DNA from: M269 sp964625615
GTDB taxonomy: Bacteria > Pseudomonadota > Gammaproteobacteria > Enterobacterales > Alteromonadaceae
Assembly (NCBI GenBank): GCA_964625615.1
Contig: CAZVDU010000119.1
Coordinates: 1 to 12,814 of the forward strand
Length of the DNA: 12,814 bases
Direction: 5' to 3'
The notes beneath the pieces were generated by a model. That model saw only the letters and a program-made list of their open reading frames with translations. It had not been told where the DNA came from and did no database searches. The position numbers and the translations under genes were made by a program. This document shows, one piece after another, positions 6,289 to 12,814 of this stretch. Positions within the stretch are counted from its first letter, which is position 1. The number at the start of each line of letters is the position of its first letter.

Positions 6289-8358
6289 ATGAGAGACCTC
6301 GAACTCTATTACCCCAAAGAGCTGAGTTGGCTAGCGTTTAATGAACGTGTATTGCAAGAAGCTGCCGACAAGTCTAACCCTATTGTTGAACGTATTCGTT
6401 TTATGGGTATTTACTCCAACAACATGGATGAATTTTATCGTGTTAGGGTCTCTGATGTTAAACGTCAAATCCTGATCCATATTAATGACGACGCTCTTGA
6501 AGAAGCTGAAAAGACAAAACAGCTGATGGATAAGATCCAACAAAAAGTGTTGGTATTGACAAAGTCGTTTGAGAAAGTTTACCAAGACGTCGTTTCTGGC
6601 TTGGCGAGATACAATATTTTCTTGATAGACAAACATCAACTCGACGACTACCAAAAGACCTGGGTGCACCACTTCTTCGAAAACAAAGTGTTACGCCACA
6701 TAGCTCCCGTGCTTGTGCGTTCAAACGTTGATCTTATTCAGCGATTAGATGACTCTGGCACCTATTTGTTTATTACCATTGAACGAGATAACAAGCCCAA
6801 TAAATACGCCGTTGTTGATGTACCTACCGATCAGATGTCACGCTTTGTGGTTATTCCCCCAGAAAAAAGTCGAAAGAAAAAGCACATCATCTTGCTCGAC
6901 GATATTGTCGATTTATGCCTGGATAAAATTTTTAAAGGCTTCGTAAAGTTTGACCGTATATACGCACACTCTTTTAAAATGACACGCGACGCACAGTACA
7001 GTATTAACGACGAAATTGATGAAAGCTATGTTGATAAAATGTCAGAGAGTATGAAGCAACGCTTAATCGCTGAGCCAGTGCGTTTTATTTATAACAGCGA
7101 GATGCCTGAAGAAACATTGAGAGTACTCCGAAAGCGTTTGCACTTATCATCCTACGACAGTGCAATACCCGGTGGAACCTATCGTAACTTTAAAGACTTT
7201 ATTGGATTCCCCAATGTTGGTCGAAACTATTTGGAAAACAACAAGCTACCGGCAATTAGTACGAATAACTTCAACAAGTTCGATACCGTCTTCGACGCTA
7301 TTAGTCATCAGGATATTCTACTGTATTATCCTTATCATCGTTTTTTACATTTAACCGAATTTGTACGACAAGCCGCCTTTGATCCGAATGTAAAACATAT
7401 CAGGATCAATATTTACCGCGTCGCGAAGCGCTCTAGAATTATCAGCTCCCTAATTGATGCCGTCGACAACGGTAAAAAAGTCACTGTAGTCGTTGAGATA
7501 CAAGCAAGGTTTGACGAAGAAGCCAATATCGAGTGGTCGAAGACCATGACCGATGCAGGCATCAAGGTTGTTTTAGGTTTTCAGGCTCTCAAAATACATT
7601 CCAAGCTCTGTGTCGTCAGTCGTGAAGAAAAAGGGCAACTAACGCATTACTCTCATTTTGGGACGGGCAACTTCAACGAAAAAACAGCAAAGATCTATAC
7701 CGACTTCAGCCTATTTACCCGACACCAAGAATTGGGTGAAGAAGCGATAAGTGTTTTCGAATTTATTCAACAGCCCTACCGAAGAAGTAAATTCCAACAT
7801 CTACAAGTATCACCGATTAATGCTCGGACAAAAATACAGCTATTGATTAGGCAAGAAATCCAGAATGCTAAAGAAGGCCATAAAGCTGAGATAACACTCA
7901 AGATAAATAATCTGGTTGATCGTTTATTAATAGACGAGCTGTACCGGGCAAGTCAAGGTGGTGTTAAGGTCAAAGCAATTGTAAGAGGCATGTGTTCTTT
8001 GAAACCCGGCATCAAAGACTTGAGTGATAATATTTCAATTATCAGTGTCGTTGATCGCTTCCTAGAACATCCTCGCGTCATGGTTTTTGAGAATGCTGGT
8101 GACAAAAGGGTCTTTGTTTCGTCCGCTGATTGGATGGCTCGAAACATGGACAATAGGATTGAAGTCGGCTGCCCAATCTATGACGAGCGTCTAAAAAAAC
8201 AAATTACTGACATGTTAGCGCTCCAATTTAGAGATACAGTAAAAGCGCGAGTCATTGACAAAGAGCAAACGAACAAATATGTTCGTAGAGGAAATCGTAG
8301 GAGCTTACGCTCACAAATCGAAACCTATCATTTCCTCAAAGCACTTGAAGAAAACTAG
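6289..8358 (+). CDS. ppk1: Polyphosphate kinase 1
   Basis: Ppk1 reversibly transfers the terminal phosphate of ATP to a growing polyphosphate chain through a phosphohistidine intermediate. The 689-residue length matches E. coli Ppk (688). The N-terminal helical domain begins KELSWLAFNERVLQEAADKS, nearly identical to the E. coli start, which supports the ATG at 6289 although no clear Shine-Dalgarno precedes it. Catalytic histidines fall two positions from the E. coli numbering: H437 in KIHSKL (equivalent to the phosphorylated H435), H456 in SHFGTGNFNEKTAK (H454) and H594 in FLEHPRV (H592). SSADWMARN follows in the C-terminal phospholipase-D-like domain. All the key motifs I recognise are intact. 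It is followed after 28 nt by ppx and preceded by the ACT-protein gene. Confidence 0.98.
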   Translation: MRDLELYYPKELSWLAFNERVLQEAADKSNPIVERIRFMGIYSNNMDEFYRVRVSDVKRQILIHINDDALEEAEKTKQLMDKIQQKVLVLTKSFEKVYQDVVSGLARYNIFLIDKHQLDDYQKTWVHHFFENKVLRHIAPVLVRSNVDLIQRLDDSGTYLFITIERDNKPNKYAVVDVPTDQMSRFVVIPPEKSRKKKHIILLDDIVDLCLDKIFKGFVKFDRIYAHSFKMTRDAQYSINDEIDESYVDKMSESMKQRLIAEPVRFIYNSEMPEETLRVLRKRLHLSSYDSAIPGGTYRNFKDFIGFPNVGRNYLENNKLPAISTNNFNKFDTVFDAISHQDILLYYPYHRFLHLTEFVRQAAFDPNVKHIRINIYRVAKRSRIISSLIDAVDNGKKVTVVVEIQARFDEEANIEWSKTMTDAGIKVVLGFQALKIHSKLCVVSREEKGQLTHYSHFGTGNFNEKTAKIYTDFSLFTRHQELGEEAISVFEFIQQPYRRSKFQHLQVSPINARTKIQLLIRQEIQNAKEGHKAEITLKINNLVDRLLIDELYRASQGGVKVKAIVRGMCSLKPGIKDLSDNISIISVVDRFLEHPRVMVFENAGDKRVFVSSADWMARNMDNRIEVGCPIYDERLKKQITDMLALQFRDTVKARVIDKEQTNKYVRRGNRRSLRSQIETYHFLKALEEN

Positions 8359-8386
8359 GGGTTTCCACCGTTACCCAAGGTAGGTT

Positions 8387-9916
8387 ATGACAGAATTAGA
8401 GAGTGCATTTGATACTGTAGATTCGAGAGATAGTATCCAAGTTGCAGCACTCGACCTAGGCTCAAATAGCTTTCACCTCGTTGTTGCGAGGATAGTCGCC
8501 AATAGTGTTCAAACACTGAATAAAGTTAAAATAAGGGTTCGACTAGCCGAAGGTTTAGATAAAAATAGTGTCTTAGATGACGATGCCATTGCTCGTGGCA
8601 TCCAAGCCTTAGAATCTCTCTCCGATAGTATAAAAGGCTTTACCCCAGACACAGTTAGAATCGTTGCAACCAATACACTGCGTAAAGCAACTAATGCCAA
8701 AGTCTTTATTAAGCAAGCACGTAAAATATTACCTTACCCAATTGAAGTCATTGCAGGTATTGAAGAAGCTCGGCTTATATATCAGGGCGTTGCCCATACT
8801 GTTGAAGACACTGGCCAGCGTTTAGTTGTCGATATTGGTGGCGGCTCAACCGAATTTATTATTGGGGAAGGCTTCACACCTGGATTACTCAGAAGTCTGC
8901 AATTAGGTTGTGTTGCTTATACTAAGCGCTTTTTTAAACAGGGCGAATTCAGGGCAAAGGTATTCAACAAAGCGATAACAAGCGCTCAACAAGAACTTGA
9001 GCTAATAGCTGGTCGATATAAAAGGCTTGGGTGGCAAGCCTGCGTCTGTACCTCTGGTACAGCCAAAGCAATATCTTTAGTTGCCGAAGAGTTGGAGCTA
9101 GAGAACGTTAACAACGCCATAACCTATAAGCATTTAACGCAAATCATGAATTACTGCTGTGAAGTGGGCAGCCTAGAAAAACTTAACCTAACTTGCATTG
9201 GTGAAGATCGAAAACATGTTTTTGCAGCTGGACTCGCTATCTTAATTGCCATTTTCAAAAGCCTAGATATTAAAGAATTTACCTTTTCCTCCAGCGCACT
9301 GCGAGAAGGTGTTATCTATGAAATGGAGGACAGACTGCAACACAAGGACATTCGAGAACGCACGGCGCATAGCTTGGCGACCCGATACGACGTTGATATT
9401 GACCAAGCAAAACGTGTCCTCAACACAACTCAGCTTATCTATGAACATGTTGCCAAAGGTTGGAAAATTAAAAACAAAGAATTGCAAAGCCTGTTAGGCT
9501 GGGCTGCATTGCTGCATGAAGTTGGCTTACAGATAAACTCAAGAGGTGTGCAACGCCATTCTGCTTATGTATTGCTTAATGCAGAAATGCCGGGATTTAA
9601 TCAAGAGCAACAAACACTTATCAGTACCTTAGTGCGTTTTCATCGTAAAAAAATTAGAGTTGCAGATATTGAAGAGTTCTCAAACTACGACAATGAGCGT
9701 ATCCACAAACTCATTGCTTTGTTAAGGCTTGGTGCATTATTAAATATACGTCGCCAAGACGATATTTTACCCGATTTAAAATTTCAGCTTGACGATCTTA
9801 CACTGAAAGTTATATTTCCAGATCAATGGTTAGACAACGATGTTCTGTTCAGAGCTGATCTTGAAACAGAGATAGAATACTTAAGAGCGCTCGATATCAC
9901 GTTAGCGCTCGAGTGA
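8387..9916 (+). CDS. ppx: Exopolyphosphatase (Ppx/GppA family)
   Basis: Ppx releases orthophosphate from polyphosphate ends; the related GppA converts pppGpp to ppGpp. The 509-residue length and position directly after ppk favour Ppx, but family members can act on both substrates. The N-terminal ASKHA phosphatase fold shows DLGSNSFH (23-30), the catalytic-glutamate region AGIEEARLIYQG (123-134) and the phosphate-binding loop VVDIGGGSTE (147-156), then SSSALREG (301-308). The C-terminal half is a helical HD-like domain with LLHEVGLQI (about 373-381) and a following RHSAYVLLNAE, as usual in long Ppx proteins. The ATG at 8387 has AAGG six bases upstream. The gene is probably co-transcribed with ppk. 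Confidence 0.96.
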   Translation: MTELESAFDTVDSRDSIQVAALDLGSNSFHLVVARIVANSVQTLNKVKIRVRLAEGLDKNSVLDDDAIARGIQALESLSDSIKGFTPDTVRIVATNTLRKATNAKVFIKQARKILPYPIEVIAGIEEARLIYQGVAHTVEDTGQRLVVDIGGGSTEFIIGEGFTPGLLRSLQLGCVAYTKRFFKQGEFRAKVFNKAITSAQQELELIAGRYKRLGWQACVCTSGTAKAISLVAEELELENVNNAITYKHLTQIMNYCCEVGSLEKLNLTCIGEDRKHVFAAGLAILIAIFKSLDIKEFTFSSSALREGVIYEMEDRLQHKDIRERTAHSLATRYDVDIDQAKRVLNTTQLIYEHVAKGWKIKNKELQSLLGWAALLHEVGLQINSRGVQRHSAYVLLNAEMPGFNQEQQTLISTLVRFHRKKIRVADIEEFSNYDNERIHKLIALLRLGALLNIRRQDDILPDLKFQLDDLTLKVIFPDQWLDNDVLFRADLETEIEYLRALDITLALE

Positions 9917-9936
9917 GAATGGTTACCTGCTCACGC
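9911..9936. terminator. Weak dyad between convergent ppx and sugar dehydrogenase genes
   Basis: GTGAG (9913-9917) and CTCAC (9930-9934) pair around a 12-base loop. The left arm overlaps the ppx stop codon. No T-run follows on either strand, so this is at best a poor intrinsic terminator. It is listed because the 32-bp gap between two convergent genes offers no other candidate. Confidence 0.15.
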
Positions 9937-9948
9937 TATTATAAGCCA

Positions 9949-11070
9949 TTAACCTTTGGAAAGTCTTATGAGTTTTCCACTGTCAGTGATCAACAGGATT
10001 CTCCCAGTATCATCAATCTTAATATCCCGATATCGCTCGGATAAGTTAGGCACTAAGCTTTCTTGGTTCCTCACTTTATTACCAGCCATAATAAGATTCA
10101 GCACCTCTCTGCTTTTTAGTGATGTTACCATTAGGTTTCCATTCATGTCAGGAAACTCATTACCATAGTAAACAGCCATTGATGAAGGCGCTATAGACGG
10201 CGTCCAATCCCAAAGAGGTTGTTCCATTCCAGGATACGTTTTAAAAGGCGATATAACAGCACCTGAATAATCTTTTCCGTTAGTGATAATAGGCCACCCA
10301 TAATTGTTACCAGCTTCAATGATATTAACTTCATCGCCGCCAGCTGGGCCATGCTCATTCGAAAAGACTAATCGTCGCCTTTCATCATAAATAAGTGCCT
10401 GATGGTTTCTGTGCCCCCAACTGTATATTGCTTCCTCGGTAGTCACTCCATCGACAACTTGACCGACAAAAGGGTTATCTTCGGGGATTTGTCCTTCTTT
10501 AGTAATACGTACAATCTTACCTAAAAAACTATCTTTGCGTTGTGCATGCTCTCGATAATCAAAGCCATCACCAACAGTAACAAGTAGTGTGTCGTCAGGC
10601 AGAAATAACAAACGGCCCGCGTAGTGAACGGGCGTATCTTTTGAAGGACTTGCTGTAAAAATAATCTGGCTATCTGTCAGCTTATTGTCAGCTAATTTAG
10701 CACTGAGTACAGCCAAATGGTTGTTTTTCCTATCACCGGCAGCGTAACTCAAATAAATACGTTTATTAGTATCGAAATCTGGATCAAGGGCAATATCAAG
10801 TAAACCACCTTGGCCACGATAAAAAACCTCAGGCGTACCTTGAATCACAGTACTCCCCTCTCCTTCGGTAAATAACTTCAAAACACCTTTGTGTTCACTA
10901 ATCAGTATTTGTGTATCGGTCAGTAGCTCCAAGGCCCAAGGTTTATCAAGGTCAGACATCAGTGTGACTGACTTGATATTATTGCTACCGATTGCTTGCT
11001 GAGCTGATGCTGCTATCAAAACATCGATAAGAATAATAAAGGAAAAAAAGGTATTTAGAGGCTTTCTCAT
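9949..11070 (-). CDS. Secreted PQQ-dependent sugar dehydrogenase (glucose/sorbosone dehydrogenase family)
   Basis: This is a 373-residue six-bladed beta-propeller enzyme of the soluble aldose/glucose-sorbosone dehydrogenase family, related to E. coli YliI. Members oxidise aldoses in the periplasm using pyrroloquinoline quinone. A signal peptide is visible: a basic start (MRKP), a hydrophobic core about 7-20 and an A-S-A-type cleavage site near 22-24. Family motifs are HYAGRLLFLPD (149-159) with H149 as the probable catalytic base, VGDG (166-169), WGHRNHQAL (218-226) and EHGPAGGDEVN (239-249). The start ATG lacks a clear ribosome-binding site. It is convergent with ppx and divergent from the 145-residue membrane protein gene. 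No PQQ synthesis genes are in the window. Substrate cannot be assigned from sequence. Confidence 0.88.
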   Translation of the reverse strand: MRKPLNTFFSFIILIDVLIAASAQQAIGSNNIKSVTLMSDLDKPWALELLTDTQILISEHKGVLKLFTEGEGSTVIQGTPEVFYRGQGGLLDIALDPDFDTNKRIYLSYAAGDRKNNHLAVLSAKLADNKLTDSQIIFTASPSKDTPVHYAGRLLFLPDDTLLVTVGDGFDYREHAQRKDSFLGKIVRITKEGQIPEDNPFVGQVVDGVTTEEAIYSWGHRNHQALIYDERRRLVFSNEHGPAGGDEVNIIEAGNNYGWPIITNGKDYSGAVISPFKTYPGMEQPLWDWTPSIAPSSMAVYYGNEFPDMNGNLMVTSLKSREVLNLIMAGNKVRNQESLVPNLSERYRDIKIDDTGRILLITDSGKLIRLSKG

Positions 11071-11179
11071 GAGATAAATGCCAAGCAGGGTTCTGTTGTC
11101 TTTATGCTATCACTTGGGTTAAGTCGATTTCTATGTAATTATCACTTTCTTAAGAGTTAATACCCTCAACGGAATTTCT

Positions 11180-11617
11180 ATGCTACGACTTTTTGGCAGG
11201 TTTCTGATGGCCGTTTTAGTCACTTACGTTATAGCAAGTGTATCCCATACCTATTTTGTACTAAATGAGCTTGAGAGAGTCGGGGCTGATATTGACTTGT
11301 CTACTCGAATATCCACCAGCATTTCAGATATCTTTGGTTTATTCGCTTACGCTGGCATTATTGCAGTAGGCCTATTAATAGGCTTTAGTATGATGGGTAT
11401 TATTCGAAAATTCTACAAACTTCTACCGCGATGGGTGTATCCATTAGCAGGTGTACTCACCATGATTTGCATCCATGTTGCTATGTTCCCAATTTTTGAA
11501 GTGACCCTCATTGCAGGTGCCCGCACGACACTCGGCATTACCGCACAATGCGTCGCCGGCATGATTGGTGGCTGGGTGTTTACACCGAAGCAAGTCAAAG
11601 ACACTATGTTTAGCTAA
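11180..11617 (+). CDS. Small four-helix membrane protein, function unknown
   Basis: I do not recognise a named family. The 145-residue protein has four hydrophobic stretches, about 5-27, 51-76, 85-107 and 112-134. A polar loop, about 28-50, lies between the first two, with basic residues (R76, K77, K80, R84) in the short turn between the second and third. The last helix pair has small-residue-rich sequence (AGART, then AGMIGGW), suggesting close packing. The C-terminus is short and polar. The ATG at 11180 has a CGGAA about eight bases upstream. It is divergent from the sugar dehydrogenase gene across 109 bp and convergent with the DUF418 gene 20 bp downstream. Neither neighbour indicates a role. 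Confidence 0.75.
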   Translation: MLRLFGRFLMAVLVTYVIASVSHTYFVLNELERVGADIDLSTRISTSISDIFGLFAYAGIIAVGLLIGFSMMGIIRKFYKLLPRWVYPLAGVLTMICIHVAMFPIFEVTLIAGARTTLGITAQCVAGMIGGWVFTPKQVKDTMFS

Positions 11618-11637
11618 CGAGAGCGGGTTAATTGGTA

Positions 11638-12814
11638 TTAGCTAGCCTTTCTTAAAGGAAAAATCTTCTGATAAGTCAGACATCGCCAACCCCATTCAAG
11701 CGGCCCAAAAGCAAAATAATGTAGCCAAACTCTGCTTAACAACACGATTGCTGCAAAACCGACAATAGAAATTACAAAGACCCCCGTTAATCCAATCTTG
11801 CCAGCCATGCCTGCACCTCCTAAGATCCCCCAGAAGGTAAAACCGATAATAAAACTCTGCAGCACATAATTGGTTAGAGCCATTCTACCCACATCACTGA
11901 AACCAGCTAGAAGTCGTTTGAATCGACTCGACTGTAACGCCATAATGATTGCGCTAACGTACCCAGCCGACAAACATAGGGTTGCAACTGTATGCATGTA
12001 ACGCTGCAAATCCAAAAGCCAACGGGTTTTCAACACAATCAACTCAAGGAAAATGCCAACGGGTAACGCAATAAAGAGAACAACTTTGTAACCAAGGTGA
12101 TAATTTGCTGCATTTTGCAACCAATCTCTTCGCCCAACCCAAGCACCAAAAAAGAAACGACCAATCAGATAGAATGCACTTCCTCCAGAGCTCCCCAATA
12201 GCCAATCGCTCCAGGTATATTCAGCTAAGTTAGTTACCAATCCCCAGTATTCTCCCGCATTGGATAAAGATTGACGTAACAAAATCGCAGAGTCTCTATA
12301 AAAGCGATAATTCTCTAACAGGCGAAAAAAGTTGAAGTGGCCATCAATAGCACGATAAATCAAGGTACCAAAAAGCAAGAAAAAAGCCGAAATGATCAGC
12401 AATGTATTGTCGTGAGCTCGCCTAAAGGCAAATAGAATAAAACCCAATGAGGCATACATATGTAATATATCCCAAGGGTTTAACAAGAATAAATGTAAAA
12501 ACCCAAAGATCAGTAAAATAACTAACCGCCTCAGATATACCCTGGCAGCACCCTCACCCAACGCATTTAAACGCTGTATTTGCATGCTAAAACTCACACC
12601 AAACAAAAAAGAGAACAAAGTGTTCGCTTTATCTGCAATCAGTAACTCAATAAAAAACTGGATATTGTCATCAAATGCCGCACTGCCCAATGCTGCAAGT
12701 TGCTCCGACGTTGCAATAAAACCGGACAAGATATACTCACTGAAATTCCCCAACAAAACACCAAACAGCGCTATTCCACGCAAGATATCAAGTTCAGATA
12801 TTCTCTGGGACGCA
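11638..12814 (-). CDS. DUF418 (YeiB-like) membrane protein, 5' end outside the window
   Basis: This is a polytopic membrane protein of the DUF418 family, whose function is not established; some relatives are suspected of small-molecule transport or acyl transfer. The reading frame continues through the right edge. The ten codons before the apparent TTG start at 12783 encode ASQRISELDI, giving R-I-S-E-L-D-I-L-R-G-I-A-L-F-G, the typical family N-terminus. The TTG is therefore an internal leucine, and only a few residues should be missing. About 391 residues are visible, close to family length. C-terminal hallmarks are GRMALTNYVLQS and FGPLEWGWRCLTY. I estimate eight or more hydrophobic helices. 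It is convergent with the small membrane protein gene, 20 bp away. Confidence 0.9.
   Translation of the reverse strand, partial: ASQRISELDILRGIALFGVLLGNFSEYILSGFIATSEQLAALGSAAFDDNIQFFIELLIADKANTLFSFLFGVSFSMQIQRLNALGEGAARVYLRRLVILLIFGFLHLFLLNPWDILHMYASLGFILFAFRRAHDNTLLIISAFFLLFGTLIYRAIDGHFNFFRLLENYRFYRDSAILLRQSLSNAGEYWGLVTNLAEYTWSDWLLGSSGGSAFYLIGRFFFGAWVGRRDWLQNAANYHLGYKVVLFIALPVGIFLELIVLKTRWLLDLQRYMHTVATLCLSAGYVSAIIMALQSSRFKRLLAGFSDVGRMALTNYVLQSFIIGFTFWGILGGAGMAGKIGLTGVFVISIVGFAAIVLLSRVWLHYFAFGPLEWGWRCLTYQKIFPLRKAS

Noticed and set aside
7953..8153. Minus-strand ORF within ppk1, with similar antisense ORFs within ppx and pstB
   Set aside because: These are shadows of strongly conserved coding sequence, with no start signals or recognisable products.
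9364..9560. HD-type phosphohydrolase activity for the Ppx C-terminus
   Set aside because: The segment has LLHEVGLQI rather than the His-Asp pair of active HD enzymes. This is usual in Ppx, where the domain is not the main catalytic site.
11611..11644. Two copies of TAGCTA flanking the convergent gene ends
   Set aside because: Each copy falls at a stop codon, the loop between them is 22 bases and there is no T-run. It does not look like a terminator or attachment site.

Overview
The window looks like chromosomal DNA of an AT-leaning, probably marine gammaproteobacterium. I infer this from the long-form PstC and PstA, the tandem ppk-ppx pair and the GcvR-type ACT protein. No rRNA or tRNA gene, CRISPR array, insertion sequence or phage gene was seen. 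I cannot name a genus.

Layout. The left part (about 131-5436, minus strand) is a compact phosphate operon, transcribed pstC-pstA-pstB-phoU. Its genes overlap or are 7-12 nt apart. No pstS (periplasmic phosphate-binding protein) lies next to it. A 268-bp divergent spacer (5437-5704) carries promoters for the pst operon and for the plus-strand genes. The plus-strand block holds a GcvR-like double-ACT regulator (5705-6208), polyphosphate kinase ppk1 (6289-8358) and exopolyphosphatase ppx (8387-9916). To the right are three genes with no obvious phosphate link: a secreted PQQ-type sugar dehydrogenase (9949-11070, minus), a small four-helix membrane protein of unknown function (11180-11617, plus) and a DUF418 membrane protein (11638 to the window edge, minus, 5' end missing).

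How the genes work together. PstC/PstA/PstB import inorganic phosphate and PhoU links transporter state to the PhoR/PhoB response. Ppk1 stores phosphate as polyphosphate using ATP, and Ppx releases it again. Uptake, signalling, storage and release are thus encoded back to back around one regulatory spacer.

Points worth a second look. A Pho-box-like sequence with a well-spaced -10 just past the end of phoU points antisense into the operon. PstC and PstA carry large periplasmic insertions. A hairpin would display the pstA ribosome-binding site in its loop. There is a possible PhoB half-site before the pst operon and a weaker one before ppk. I found no clearly novel system; most of the window is recognisable core metabolism.
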